A stretch of DNA of 64,000 bases from BOG-1184 sp049514575 (GTDB lineage: Bacteria; Fibrobacterota; Chitinivibrionia; Chitinivibrionales; Chitinispirillaceae): the NCBI GenBank assembly GCA_049514575.1, contig JBEKUX010000001.1, positions 105,015 through 169,014 of the forward strand, given 5' to 3'. Below the pieces are notes generated by a model. The model was not told the origin of the DNA. It searched no databases and saw only the letters and a program-made list of their open reading frames with translations. Below are positions 7,102 through 16,432 of the stretch, one piece after another. Every line of letters begins with the position of its first letter. Positions within the stretch are counted from its first letter, which is position 1. Made by a program: the position numbers and the translations under genes.

Positions 7102-8852
7102 CGTTTCCCCTTCAGCGATCCCCAGGTGAGTGTGCGGCCCGAAGGCCGCAGGCTGAGTTCAAGATCGAAAAACGAGTTGATCGATACGTAGTGGCCGAAA
7201 AACCCTGACAGCACCTCGCCGAACAGGTGCAGGTCAGAGAGGTCGGTGAACGCCGTTTCATCGATGGTGACCGTGTAGTTCACGCCCCTGATCAAACTTC
7301 CCCTGAACAGGGTTTCGGAAGGCCGGAGAGTTACCTCTTTTATTGCATCGATCCTTCTCTGCCTGCCTTCGCTGCCTGACCAGTCGTAGAGCCTGAGAAA
7401 CGCTTTCAGACTTTCGGCAGAGGCTATGGAGGAATAGGTGGCGCCGAGGTGAGCCAGAAACGTCCACCGGTGTTCGTCTGCGGGCGGCTGGCACGGCAGG
7501 GTGGGGCGCGTGATATTGGTGAACGAGACCGCGTTCGGGAAGTCCGGGCCCGGGAACGCGATGCCGCCTTCGCGGATTTCGTCGCGGGCAAGGGAGCCGT
7601 TTGTAAAGTATGCCTCGATCGAAAGGTTTTCTTCGGAAACCTGGTCTGCGCCGGCGGTTTTCCGGCCGCCGATGGCGAGCAGGAGCTCGCGTTTTTTGCC
7701 GGGGCCGCGGCGGTACTGCACGCGGTAGCCGCGCCGCGAAGCGCTCTGGAGGCCCTTGAACGAGTGGAGCGGCTCGTAATCGGACCGGTCGCCGGTCGTG
7801 CGGTCGATGCCGGTGACCGAAAGAACGCTGTGCGTCGAAAACGAGGCGGGCCGCTGGATATCGGCGGTCACTAAGTATTCATTTTCCGTGATTTTCGTGG
7901 GGACCGGTTCGGTGGAGCGCCTGAACAGGTTGATTGCAGGCGAACAGAAGAGCCGGAAATTTTCCGTGCCGAACGGCCGGTCGCGCGGGAAATCGCAGTC
8001 GAGCGCAAGGGAAACCGAAAGGCGTTCGGGCGCGCTTTCGAGCGCCTTGAATTTTTCAAGGTCAAGGCCGTGAAGATCGACAAAAAGGAATTTCTCCGGG
8101 TACACGAAGTATTCGAGGAGCAGCGCATAGCCCCAGTAGGCGCGGGAGTCGCACGGCAGAAGCGCCTCTGCCGGAGAAAGCCCGCCCGGAGTGACCGGCA
8201 TGGCGCTGCCGGGGACCACTGCTTCTTTTCCGCTGCCGCCGTCGTCGTACACGATTTTTGACGAAACGACATGGCGCGTGAGGAGCTCGTGAAGGGCCAT
8301 GGCGACCGGCATTTCCGCGTGCAGGCAGAGGCGCAGCGGGTCGAACCTGACCTTGGGCCACGAAACGCCCGGTTCGATCCTGAACCGGAAGGTAATGGCG
8401 CCTTTTCCTTTTGTGTCGACCTGCTTTTCGACCGCGGCGAGCGACAGCGGATTGAGCGGCACCTCCTGCGTGGTGGTGAAGGTGCAGATCGCGTTGTCCG
8501 GCCCCACGGGCCGGGAGAGCAGCTCAATGCCGCGCGGCAGCACCTTTGTTTCGGACAGGTAGCCGCTCCGTGGCTTGAATTCGACCATGGCCACGGACGG
8601 GATCTCCTGCTGCAGGTGCGGCCACAGGAGGTCGACGAGGCCTTCGGAAAGTTCGGGGAACGAGTCGTCGAGCTTTTCCCTGATGCGGGCGGCAAGAAAC
8701 GCGAACCCCTCGAACAGCCGTTCCACGTAGGGGTCGCGGTCGCCGACCGCTTCTATGTTCAGGAACCTGGCCTGGTCCGGATGCGCTTTTGCAAACTGCC
8801 GTCCCGATTCGTACAGGTACCGCAGTTCCTCTTCGTAATATTTTTCGATCAT
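7089..8852 (-). CDS. tssF: Type VI secretion baseplate subunit TssF
   Basis: The protein has 587 residues, the usual TssF (ImpG/VasA) length. It begins MIEKYYEEELRYLYESG and continues with AFLAARIREKLDDSFPEL and LLWPHLQQEIPSVAMVEF, the family N-terminal signature. It is the largest wedge protein of the T6SS baseplate and wraps TssG. The ATG at 8852 lies 15 bp after the stop of tssE, and the end overlaps tssG. GC-rich codon use matches the chromosome, so there is no sign of recent transfer. Confidence 0.96.
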   Translation of the reverse strand: MIEKYYEEELRYLYESGRQFAKAHPDQARFLNIEAVGDRDPYVERLFEGFAFLAARIREKLDDSFPELSEGLVDLLWPHLQQEIPSVAMVEFKPRSGYLSETKVLPRGIELLSRPVGPDNAICTFTTTQEVPLNPLSLAAVEKQVDTKGKGAITFRFRIEPGVSWPKVRFDPLRLCLHAEMPVAMALHELLTRHVVSSKIVYDDGGSGKEAVVPGSAMPVTPGGLSPAEALLPCDSRAYWGYALLLEYFVYPEKFLFVDLHGLDLEKFKALESAPERLSVSLALDCDFPRDRPFGTENFRLFCSPAINLFRRSTEPVPTKITENEYLVTADIQRPASFSTHSVLSVTGIDRTTGDRSDYEPLHSFKGLQSASRRGYRVQYRRGPGKKRELLLAIGGRKTAGADQVSEENLSIEAYFTNGSLARDEIREGGIAFPGPDFPNAVSFTNITRPTLPCQPPADEHRWTFLAHLGATYSSIASAESLKAFLRLYDWSGSEGRQRRIDAIKEVTLRPSETLFRGSLIRGVNYTVTIDETAFTDLSDLHLFGEVLSGFFGHYVSINSFFDLELSLRPSGRTLTWGSLKGKRWPT

Positions 8853-8867
8853 GGTGAGTAACCCCTG

Positions 8868-9284
8868 TCAGGCTTTTTTCCACGAGGCGATGGAAGACTG
8901 GCCGTTCGTGAAAAAGGTGGTCTGGAACGTGATGGTGCCGAACCCCGGCACTTCGCCGGAAATCGAGAACGCGAGGGTCATGGCGCGGCCGGCGGCGTCC
9001 TGCCGCTGCACCTTTACATTACGCAATCTCGGTTCGTTGTGTTCTATGGTCGAAACAAGCGCCTCTTCCAGGCGCCCGAGGCCGTCCGGCATGGAGCGGT
9101 AGATTTCGCTGATATCGGGCAAACCGTAGCCTTTGAGGTGGGGCAGCAGCCCTTCGCGCGTGTTGAAGATCCGCGTAAGGTTGTCTTTGATCGATACGAC
9201 CCGGCGCTCGGCAAGCGGGACCGCTTCGACCGGCGTGGCGTCGTAAAACCTGCCCACAAGACTTTCGAACAGACCCTGGTTCAT
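8868..9284 (-). CDS. tssE: Type VI secretion baseplate subunit TssE (gp25-like)
   Basis: The 138-residue protein belongs to the GpW/gp25 family. Typical features are RRVVSIKDNLTRIFNTREG near residue 27, GLPDISEIYRSMP and an acidic IEHNEPRL before the C-terminal beta strands. TssE starts sheath polymerisation from the baseplate. It is the first gene of the tssE-tssF-tssG operon. The upstream neighbour is an unrelated lipoprotein gene with its own terminator, so the rest of the T6SS (tssBC, hcp, vgrG, tssK, tssJLM, clpV) is not linked here. Confidence 0.93.
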   Translation of the reverse strand: MNQGLFESLVGRFYDATPVEAVPLAERRVVSIKDNLTRIFNTREGLLPHLKGYGLPDISEIYRSMPDGLGRLEEALVSTIEHNEPRLRNVKVQRQDAAGRAMTLAFSISGEVPGFGTITFQTTFFTNGQSSIASWKKA

Positions 9285-9349
9285 GGGAAATTTCCGGTTT
9301 ACGGTTTAAAGTAAAATAACATCCGCAATAAGGCGGGTGTAAGCGGCTT

Positions 9350-9384
9350 TTCAAAAAGAAAGGCGCCGCAGAGCAGCGCCTTTG
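9350..9384 (-). terminator. Rho-independent terminator after the Ig-domain lipoprotein gene
   Basis: On the minus strand GGCGC and GCGCC flank an 8-9-nt loop and are followed by TTTCTTTTT. It sits about 28 bp downstream of the stop at 9412 and separates that gene from tssE. Almost the same hairpin follows the paralogous gene at 12002. Confidence 0.8.
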
Positions 9385-9411
9385 CAGGGTAATAACACTC
9401 AGCGCATGCAG

Positions 9412-10971
9412 TTACCGGAACAGCAGGAATTTTTGATGCTTTCTGATCCGCGGAATAGAAGGTCTTACGGCTCTCTTTGGTGTGCCCGTGTTATTCTGGC
9501 CCAGGAATGTATAATACCAATCCGGGGAATAATCATCAGGACACGAAGTGGGGTTCTGGTAATAGGTATAGGCTGCATGACCTGAATTGGTGCTTGTATA
9601 GGTCATATCGCCGTTGCTGTTCCAGTTAATGGTCACTTGCTCTCCGGTGGTGTTGCCGGTGATCTTTACCTGAGTGCATGAGATCTCTGCTGCCGTACCT
9701 TTAAAACCGATGCTGTCGTATGCCCAGTCCCACGACATCCAGTCATCAGCATAACAGTAGTTATTACTGCCTGAGAAGTACACTGCAACGGTAGTGGGAG
9801 TGAAAATAAGCGTGTCCGACAAATACGTGTTAAATATCCACGTGCCGATCAGACCTGTGCCTGTTCCGACACGGATAAAATTTTCGGTGTCGCAAAACAT
9901 GTAAACGGTATCGCATTCATACAGGCTCAGTATATTACCGGAGACAGTGTACCGCATGCCGAAAGTCCCGCCTGAGGTATCATATTGAGTCACCAAGGTA
10001 GTACCATTGCAATAAGTGTAAGAAGATATTTGTGGGGGTTCATAAATGGACATGCTGTCGCCGGAGACAGTGTAGGGCCAAACGTAAGGGGCCGGATTTA
10101 CCGTGAGCGTTGCGCCAATTGAGGTGACGTTTCCCTGAGAGTTCCAGACATAGACCGTATAGATTGCCGCATCAGCCTGTGTTGCTGAAGAAATGTAATA
10201 GAGGTCGTTTGTCGCGCCGGAAATATCAGTCCCGTTCTTTCGCCATTGATATTGCGGAGCAGGGTTGCCGGTGGTGACAACAGTGAAGGTCGCGGAACCG
10301 CCTTCATCAACGGTCAATGACTGCGGCTGCACGATGATGGAGGGTGCTGCAGGGGCAGAGGGAATTACCACGAGTAGAACCGAATTTGACGTAACGCGTC
10401 CTGCGGAGTTGGTGACGATCACCCGGTAGGACCCTGAATTGGCGGCCGTTGCGGAAGCTATAACGTATGTTGCGCTTGTCGCGCCGGCAATAGCGGTATC
10501 GTTTCTCTGCCATTGGTAGCCCGGTGCGGGATCGCCCGAGGCATCAACGGTAAAGCTCGCCGGGCTGCCTTCATTAACCGTCTGTGAAACCGGTTGCGTG
10601 GTTATCGCGGGCGCAATACGCACCGTGAGTGTTGCCGGGTCCGAAGTGTCGCGTCCTGCGGAGTTGGTGACGATCACCCGGTAGGACCCTGAATTGGCGG
10701 CCGTTGCGGAAGCTATAGCGTACGTTGCGCTTGTCGCGCCGGCAATAGCGGTGTCGTTTCTCTGCCATTGGTAGCCCGGTGCGGGATCGCCCGAGGCATC
10801 AACGGTAAAGCTCGCCGGGCTGCCTTCATTAACCGTCTGTGAAGCCGGTTGCGTCGTTATCGTGGGTGCAATACCGCTCGGCCCTGTCGGACTGCTTTTT
10901 TTGCTGCATGTCCACACCACAAGGCCTGCGGCCAGTGCGACTGCGCAGAAAAGCATCAACCGTTTACGCAT
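9412..10971 (-). CDS. Lipoprotein with three Ig-like domains and a family-specific C-terminal domain
   Basis: The predicted protein has 519 residues. The ATG at 10971 is preferred because it follows AAGGGGGAAG and gives a direct lipoprotein signal (MRKRLMLFCAVALAAGL then VWTC). Three Ig-like domains of about 85-90 residues follow (TITTQPASQTVNEGS, ITTQPVSQTVNEGS, IIVQPQSLTVDEGG), each with a YQW core tryptophan. The first two are almost identical (see the 255-bp repeat). The C-terminal 200 residues are shared with the paralogues at 11035 and 12002, including NCYADDWMSWDW-like and SGHAAYTYY segments and a basic tail RAVRPSIPRIRKH. It is probably a surface or periplasmic binding or adhesion protein; the ligand is unknown. 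Confidence 0.8.
   Translation of the reverse strand: MRKRLMLFCAVALAAGLVVWTCSKKSSPTGPSGIAPTITTQPASQTVNEGSPASFTVDASGDPAPGYQWQRNDTAIAGATSATYAIASATAANSGSYRVIVTNSAGRDTSDPATLTVRIAPAITTQPVSQTVNEGSPASFTVDASGDPAPGYQWQRNDTAIAGATSATYVIASATAANSGSYRVIVTNSAGRVTSNSVLLVVIPSAPAAPSIIVQPQSLTVDEGGSATFTVVTTGNPAPQYQWRKNGTDISGATNDLYYISSATQADAAIYTVYVWNSQGNVTSIGATLTVNPAPYVWPYTVSGDSMSIYEPPQISSYTYCNGTTLVTQYDTSGGTFGMRYTVSGNILSLYECDTVYMFCDTENFIRVGTGTGLIGTWIFNTYLSDTLIFTPTTVAVYFSGSNNYCYADDWMSWDWAYDSIGFKGTAAEISCTQVKITGNTTGEQVTINWNSNGDMTYTSTNSGHAAYTYYQNPTSCPDDYSPDWYYTFLGQNNTGTPKRAVRPSIPRIRKHQKFLLFR
10396..10870 (-). repeat. 255-bp tandem duplication encoding Ig-like domains
   Basis: Sequence around 10396-10615 recurs at 10651-10870 with an exact 255-bp offset (85 codons) and very few differences; for example ACGGTAAAGCTCGCC occurs at 10547 and 10802. 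This is a recent in-frame duplication of one Ig domain inside the lipoprotein gene. The third domain, at lower coordinates, is diverged. Confidence 0.9.
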
Positions 10972-11034
10972 AGCTTCCCCCTTCTCGGGTGAATGGAAAG
11001 GCATTTGCAGAGCAGTAACACTCAGCGCATGCAG

Positions 11035-11835
11035 TTACCGGAACAGCGGGAATTTTGGATGCTTTCTGATCCGCGGAACAGCGGGCCTTGCGGCCCTCTT
11101 TGCCGTAGGCGTGTATCTATTGTTATTGTCAAGGAACCCGGAATAATACCAGTCCGGCTCGTAATTATCAGGACACGAAGCGGGGTTCTCGTAATAGGTA
11201 TACGCTGCATGACCTGAATTGGTGCTTGTATAGGTCATATCGCCGTTGCTGTTCCAGCTAATGGTCACCTTTTCCTGCGTGACGTTTCCGGTCAATGTTA
11301 CCTGTGTACAGGAAACTTTTGTCGCCGTCACATTATAGTAGGCGCTGTCAGACGCCCAGTCCCACGACATCCAGTCATCGGCATAACAGTTGACAAAGGT
11401 TTCGGTCACGGTGAGGGTGTTGGCGGTGAAGTAAAGCATCGCTTCCCCTCCCTGGAGACCGGTATTGGAGAGGGACCACTGGCCTTGCAGTCACGAGCCT
11501 ATTCCAACGCGGACAAAAACCGCAGTATCAGGGCCTGATACAAATTTCAGCGTATTTCCGTCAAGAACAAAAGGCAGTGCCTGGTTTTGTGCAGGGGTGG
11601 TATCGGAATAGGTCGCCAGGCTGTCAATATCGCAATAAGAGTAGGTGTAAATTTCCTGCGGTACAGAAATAATGATATCATTACCCGCAACCGTGTAATT
11701 TACGGTCTGAGATTGGTTGGTTATGCCGCCTCCGTCTCCTGAACCGGTGGGATTGTCTTTCTTACTGCACGTCCATAGCTGCAGACTTGCGGCGGCCGCG
11801 GCACACACGCAGAACAATACTGCCCGTTTGCGCAT
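11035..11835 (-). pseudogene. Lipoprotein paralogue interrupted by one in-frame TGA
   Basis: Two reading frames (11491-11835 and 11035-11439) lie in the same phase and together match the paralogues. The first starts MRKRAVLFCVCAAAAA with lipobox LWTC and ends VRVGIGS at a TGA (11491-11493). Reading on gives LQGQWSLS, which aligns with GLIGTW and GLTGIW in the intact copies, so the stop sits where the family has glycine (a GGA to TGA change would explain it). A good ribosome-binding site (AAGGGGG) precedes the ATG at 11835. The tail RAARPAVPRIRKH is intact. It may be a young pseudogene or a sequencing error. Confidence 0.75.
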
Positions 11836-11937
11836 AGCATACCCCCTTATTGTGAATGAAAAGATACTTTGCAGGTGTGAAAATCAAAATACATCGTGTT
11901 TTTTCTATTAGCAACAGATTATCCGGAGGCAAGGTAT

Positions 11938-11970
11938 TGTAAAAAGAGGGCGCCGCAGAGCGGCGCCTTT
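11938..11970 (-). terminator. Rho-independent terminator after the lipoprotein gene at 12002
   Basis: A perfect 7-bp stem GGCGCCG/CGGCGCC with a 5-nt loop is followed on the minus strand by CTCTTTTTAC. It lies about 30 bp beyond the stop of the gene at 12002-12790. Confidence 0.85.
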
Positions 11971-12001
11971 TAAAAGACTGATCAGTCTGTTGCCCGTTGA
12001 T

Positions 12002-12790
12002 TTACCAGCGGACCGGGTGTTTTTTGACCCGCGGAACAGAAGGTCTTACGGCTCTCTTTGCCGGTGGCGAGGCCTTGAGATTATTGTCAAGGAACCCGGT
12101 ATAATACCAGTCCGGATAATCGTTCGGGCACGAGGTCGGGTTTGAGTAGTACGTATGCGCCGTGTGGCCGGAAACAGTGCTCGTAAAGGTCGCGTCGCCT
12201 GCGCTGTTGAAGGAAATCGTCACCTGTTCGTTCGTTACGTTGCCGTGCAACGTTACCTGTGAGCAGGAGACTTTTGTCACAGTCACATTATACCAGGCGC
12301 TGTCGGCATAGGTGCCGCCCGAATTCCACATATCGATGATGTCATCGGCATAACAGTTGGTTAAGGTCGCCACGATGGTGGTGGCAGTTACATCAAGCTG
12401 TGACGGCCATCCATACGGCGCACTGACAACGACCCAGATGCCGGTCAACCCGGAACCGGTTCCGGAACGGTCATAGTATGCGGTATCGGTGGATTGTATC
12501 AGCGTCAGCGTATTGCCTGAAATAGAATAGGGCATGGTCGAAACATATTCGGGGGAGGTATCATTTTCCGTCACCAGGCTGTTGCCATTACAATAAGAAT
12601 AAGTGGTTATCTCCTGGGGAAACGTAGCGATGATATCGGTACCGGAAACGTAATAGGTTAACGTCTGAGTGTTCCCGCCGCCAATGTCTCCTCCTCCCGG
12701 ACCCGAGGGATTGCTCTTTTTACTGCACGTCCACATCGCAAGGCCTGCGGCCAGCGCGAATACGCAGAATATCATCAACCTTTTACGCAT
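12002..12790 (-). CDS. Lipoprotein paralogue without Ig domains
   Basis: The 262-residue protein starts MRKRLMIFCVFALAAGL with lipobox MWTC at a well-placed ATG (12790) preceded by GAGGAGG. It shares the C-terminal domain of the two neighbours (SCSQVTLHGNVTNEQVTIS, SGHTAHTYY, DYPDWYYTGFLDNN) and the basic tail RAVRPSVPRVKKH. It lacks Ig domains, so this is probably the basic family form. It is the most upstream of three tandem paralogues that arose by duplication. The function is unknown; outer-membrane or periplasmic anchoring is inferred from the lipobox. Confidence 0.8.
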   Translation of the reverse strand: MRKRLMIFCVFALAAGLAMWTCSKKSNPSGPGGGDIGGGNTQTLTYYVSGTDIIATFPQEITTYSYCNGNSLVTENDTSPEYVSTMPYSISGNTLTLIQSTDTAYYDRSGTGSGLTGIWVVVSAPYGWPSQLDVTATTIVATLTNCYADDIIDMWNSGGTYADSAWYNVTVTKVSCSQVTLHGNVTNEQVTISFNSAGDATFTSTVSGHTAHTYYSNPTSCPNDYPDWYYTGFLDNNLKASPPAKRAVRPSVPRVKKHPVRW

Positions 12791-12890
12791 ATACTGCCTC
12801 CTCTTTTATAGTGTGTGTGGTTTACTTTTGTTGTTATACCTTATAATATAATGGTTTTTGCTGTACAAACACAAAAAACCCGCATGCCGT

Positions 12891-13388
12891 TCACCACCCC
12901 TGCACCGAGTTCTCCAATATACGCTGCACCAGGGCTTTTACCGCGGCCTGCTCTCCGTCGGTCTCTTTCTGCTTCTGCTGGTCATAAATGCCTTCGCCGG
13001 TCACGCTCCCTTTATAGATCGTCTCGTCTTTCTTTTTATCCGTGAACTCCACCTGCGCAGTTATGCGGACCACATACTGCTGGACGCTTACCTGGCGCGT
13101 TTCCGCGGCGCTGAAGGTGTACGGCGTGTTGGAGTACGCCGTGACGGTCCCGGTGATCTCGGCGTCGCCGTTCCGCTGCACGACCTTGAGCAGGTTGCCG
13201 GACAGGAGTTCATTGGTCATCTCCTGCGTAATGTCTTCGGCGACATTCGGTTGAAGCGACTCATTAGAAAAAAGGGGTATTTCAACGGTCTTCAGGTGCG
13301 AAGGGAGTGTTGAGCCGCTGAAAGTGTAAATGCAGCCGCAGAGACCGAGAACAAGGGAAGCGAGAACCACAGATGTTTTTCTGATCAT
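12891..13388 (-). CDS. lptE: LptE-like LPS assembly lipoprotein
   Basis: The 165-residue protein has a lipoprotein signal (VLASLVLGLCGC, cysteine near residue 18) followed by the LptE-family pattern: YTFSGSTLPSHLKTVEIPLF, then LTNEL-like EMTNELLSGNLLKVV and a C-terminal helix. LptE plugs the LptD translocon that inserts lipopolysaccharide in the outer membrane. The gene starts 4 bp after the stop of the DnaQ-DinG gene (13392), so it is probably co-transcribed with it. This supports a diderm, LPS-bearing cell. Confidence 0.8.
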   Translation of the reverse strand: MIRKTSVVLASLVLGLCGCIYTFSGSTLPSHLKTVEIPLFSNESLQPNVAEDITQEMTNELLSGNLLKVVQRNGDAEITGTVTAYSNTPYTFSAAETRQVSVQQYVVRITAQVEFTDKKKDETIYKGSVTGEGIYDQQKQKETDGEQAAVKALVQRILENSVQGW

Positions 13389-13391
13389 GGG

Positions 13392-16319
13392 TCATACCTC
13401 GTCGAAAGGAATATACGTAACGGTGGAAACCGGCGCAGGCGCGTCATCGAAGAAGCTCTTTATCCTGCCGAGCATCTCAGGAACATCATTGAACGATTGG
13501 AAGTCTCCGTCAAGCGAGCGGATGAACTGCCTGCCGTAGCCTTTATTGATTATGCGGTTGTCAAGAACGACGAGCGCGCCGCGGTCCGTGGAAGTCCTGA
13601 TCAGCCTGCCGCAACCCTGGCGGAACCGGATCACGGCCTCCGGGACCGCATACGACATGAACGCTTCGCCGTGGAGTTTCGTCATTTTTTCCGCGATCGC
13701 CAGATTGAGCGGATGGGTCGGTACCGGGAACGGCAGCCGCGGGATGACGACTATTTCGCATGTTTCACCCGGCACGTCGATGCCTTCCCAGAAACTGTCG
13801 GTGCCTAAGAGGACCATATGCTGGTTATGCCTGAACTGTTCGAGCAGTGCGTGCCTGCCGCCGCTGATGTTCTGCGCAAGGATGTTTTGCCGCGCGAGCC
13901 GCGGATCCGCCCGCAGCCTTTTGTAAACATCGTCGAGCATGGCGTTGGCGGTAAAAAGGATGAGAATATTTTTTTTAAACGAAGCGTGCAGATCCCCGAC
14001 CACCGAAGCGACCAGCGCCGTGAATTCCGGCGAATCGGGGTCCGGCGCCCGCTTCAGCGCACCGAGGAGCGCCTGGTCCTTTGTAAATGGGCTCGGGAAA
14101 AAATGGACGACGGTGCGCGCCGTATGCGCCTGGAGACCGACCGATTTGAAAAAATATTCAACCGACCGGGCGACCGAGAGGGTCGCCGACGTGAACACGA
14201 CGGCGCCGTCGCATTCGGACCATATCGAGGAAAGCAGCCCTGCCACGTCGAGCGGAACGCCGCAGAGTTTCGCCCAGCCCTTGTCCGGATTGCCTTCGGC
14301 CCAGAAAGCATGGTCCTCGGTCTGCGCCGCGATGAGATAGCCGAGGTCCGCGTAAAGCTGGGAGGTGCGCTCCTGGCAGGCGGGCACCTCTTCCCCCGCA
14401 ATCTCAAGGACACTTGCTGAAAGAGAACTTGCGGGGAGGTCCTGCTTGATCTGGTACAGCTCATCCTTGATCGTTTCAAGCGTGTTTGCAAAGGCCAGGG
14501 CCTCACCATTGGACGAGAAATCCGCGTTCGTAACCGGGATCTGGTATCCCGCCGCGCCGGGGAGTGCTTCGTATTTTTTTGCCAGCGCCCAGGCGTTTAT
14601 CGATTCCAGAAAAGCCGTTGCATGTTTCCGCACCTTCTTCAGGTGCGATTTGAGCCTGGTCCCGTGCGCGGCGAGCGACTCGTTTCCTTTGGTGTCGCCG
14701 ATGCGCTGCACCAGATTGTTGAGCTGTTCCATGAAAAGCGAGACCCGGTTCGTATCGAGCTCCACGCGCAGGAAGCGGTGGCCCCCGGATTCGAGGTGGT
14801 GCGCCTCGTCGAAAATAATCGAGCCTATTTTTCCAAGGAACGAATCCGCTTTTCCGGTTTCGGAGAAAAACAGGGCGTGATTGATGATGACGACGTGCGA
14901 GGACTGTGCCTTCTGCCGCGCCCGTTGGAGAAAACAGGACTTGAAGAAGGGGCAGTGCCGGCCGCCGCAGCCGTGCCGGTCGCCGGCGTGGCTTTCCGCC
15001 GAGATCAGGTCCCAGACTTTCTGGAACCATTTCGGGTTGAACTGGTTCTGCTCCTCGATGTCGCCCGTGGCGGTCGACTCGACCCACGGGATGAGCGGGA
15101 GTATGGCAAACCGTTCCCTGATGGAAAGGTTTCCCGCTTCACCGAGAAGAAGGCGTTCCCATCGGTAAAGACACAAGTAATTTGCCCGGCCCTTGAGCAC
15201 GCTGTACCGCAGGCCGCCGGCGCCGGCGATTTTCGCAACGAGCGGAAGTTCTTTTGACATCAGCTGGTCCTGCAGGTTCCGGGTCCGGGTGGCGACCACG
15301 ATACGCGTGTTGTTTGCAAGCGCCCACAAACTTGCCGGAATAAGGTAGGCGAGGGTCTTGCCGGTCCCGGTTCCGGCCTCTGCCACCAGGATGGACCGGG
15401 AATTGAATGCCTCGGCGACTTCGACAGCCATTGAGAGCTGGGACGGACGGAGCGTAAATGACGGCATGTTTTTTTCAAGACTGCCGCCGCCGGAGAAAAT
15501 CGAGCGGATGTTCGAGGTTTCGACGGTACGAAAGGCTGCAGGCATCGGAAGACGGGGCGCGGCGGTCTCGGTCTGGCTGGTTTGTATGCTCACGGCCGGG
15601 TGAGCGTTTCCGAGGGTTGCGAATATCAGGGTTTTAAGGAACGATGCGGGCGCGGCTGCGGCCATTGTCCGGCGTACATGAATCGGGAGTTCCGCTATTT
15701 TCGGAATGAGAAGGGTCGCTATCTCGCCCGACGCCTTGGCGTCGGCCAGGGCCCGGTGGGCGTTGGTGAGCGTTACGTCGAGTTTATCGCTGACCGATTT
15801 CAGCGAAAAGCGCATCCCGGACTGCATGAGGATTTTCGAAAGCAGCACGGTATCGAGCGACAGTTTGCCGGTCATACGCTGTCCCGCGCGTTCCAGCTCT
15901 TTATTCAAAAACGTGATGTCGAACGTTATCTGATGGCCGCAGAGAGGAAGGTCGCCGATAAAGGCTAATAGCTCCGGCGCGATAGCGGCAAAAGGGGGGG
16001 CGGCGGCGACATCGGCGTCGGTGATGCCGGTGAGATCGATGATGGCCGGCGGGATCGGGACGCCGGGATTGACAAGGGAAGAAAACTCGCCCGCATGCTT
16101 GCCGCCCGTAAATTTAACGGCGCCGATCTCGGTGACGCGGTCGGATGAAAAATCGAGCCCGGTGGTTTCAACGTCAATGGCCACAAAATCGGGGAGGGGA
16201 GCCGTTGGTGGCAATGGTGGGGGTCGTTTTGCAGGCGCAGGCTCATGCCGACGTTTGCCGGGGGGCGCTGCAAGCTGCTTTTTCAGTTTTTCGGATAAAA
16301 GGTCGCTCAACCGCGGCAT
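13392..16319 (-). CDS. dinG: DnaQ-type 3'-5' exonuclease fused to DinG helicase
   Basis: The protein has 975 residues. The N-terminus (44-210) is a DEDDh exonuclease with DVETTG (49-54), the second motif GHQITFD and the third HRALADA. The remainder is a DinG/XPD superfamily-2 helicase: Walker A EAGTGTGKT (314-322), four cysteines (383, 451, 456, 462) positioned for a 4Fe-4S cluster, DEAH (504-507), and late motifs GTDSFWEGIDVPG and GCGRLIR. The exonuclease-DinG fusion is known in Firmicutes and other phyla. It is likely to act in DNA repair or at R-loops. The ATG at 16319 is the first in frame. lptE follows immediately. Confidence 0.95.
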   Translation of the reverse strand: MPRLSDLLSEKLKKQLAAPPGKRRHEPAPAKRPPPLPPTAPLPDFVAIDVETTGLDFSSDRVTEIGAVKFTGGKHAGEFSSLVNPGVPIPPAIIDLTGITDADVAAAPPFAAIAPELLAFIGDLPLCGHQITFDITFLNKELERAGQRMTGKLSLDTVLLSKILMQSGMRFSLKSVSDKLDVTLTNAHRALADAKASGEIATLLIPKIAELPIHVRRTMAAAAPASFLKTLIFATLGNAHPAVSIQTSQTETAAPRLPMPAAFRTVETSNIRSIFSGGGSLEKNMPSFTLRPSQLSMAVEVAEAFNSRSILVAEAGTGTGKTLAYLIPASLWALANNTRIVVATRTRNLQDQLMSKELPLVAKIAGAGGLRYSVLKGRANYLCLYRWERLLLGEAGNLSIRERFAILPLIPWVESTATGDIEEQNQFNPKWFQKVWDLISAESHAGDRHGCGGRHCPFFKSCFLQRARQKAQSSHVVIINHALFFSETGKADSFLGKIGSIIFDEAHHLESGGHRFLRVELDTNRVSLFMEQLNNLVQRIGDTKGNESLAAHGTRLKSHLKKVRKHATAFLESINAWALAKKYEALPGAAGYQIPVTNADFSSNGEALAFANTLETIKDELYQIKQDLPASSLSASVLEIAGEEVPACQERTSQLYADLGYLIAAQTEDHAFWAEGNPDKGWAKLCGVPLDVAGLLSSIWSECDGAVVFTSATLSVARSVEYFFKSVGLQAHTARTVVHFFPSPFTKDQALLGALKRAPDPDSPEFTALVASVVGDLHASFKKNILILFTANAMLDDVYKRLRADPRLARQNILAQNISGGRHALLEQFRHNQHMVLLGTDSFWEGIDVPGETCEIVVIPRLPFPVPTHPLNLAIAEKMTKLHGEAFMSYAVPEAVIRFRQGCGRLIRTSTDRGALVVLDNRIINKGYGRQFIRSLDGDFQSFNDVPEMLGRIKSFFDDAPAPVSTVTYIPFDEV

Positions 16320-16432
16320 GGAGCATGACTTTCAGGAAAAGTTATTTCCCGCATCGTACGCACGGTAAAAATACACTCCCACATCATCGGCGATAAAAAA
16401 TACTATTTTATAGTATGTTAAAAGGACTTTGC

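Noticed and set aside
11491..11493. UGA read as glycine (recoded genetic code)
   Set aside because: Many well-defined genes here, such as ahcY's neighbours and the ABC subunits, use TGA as their natural stop, so a global UGA-Gly code is excluded.
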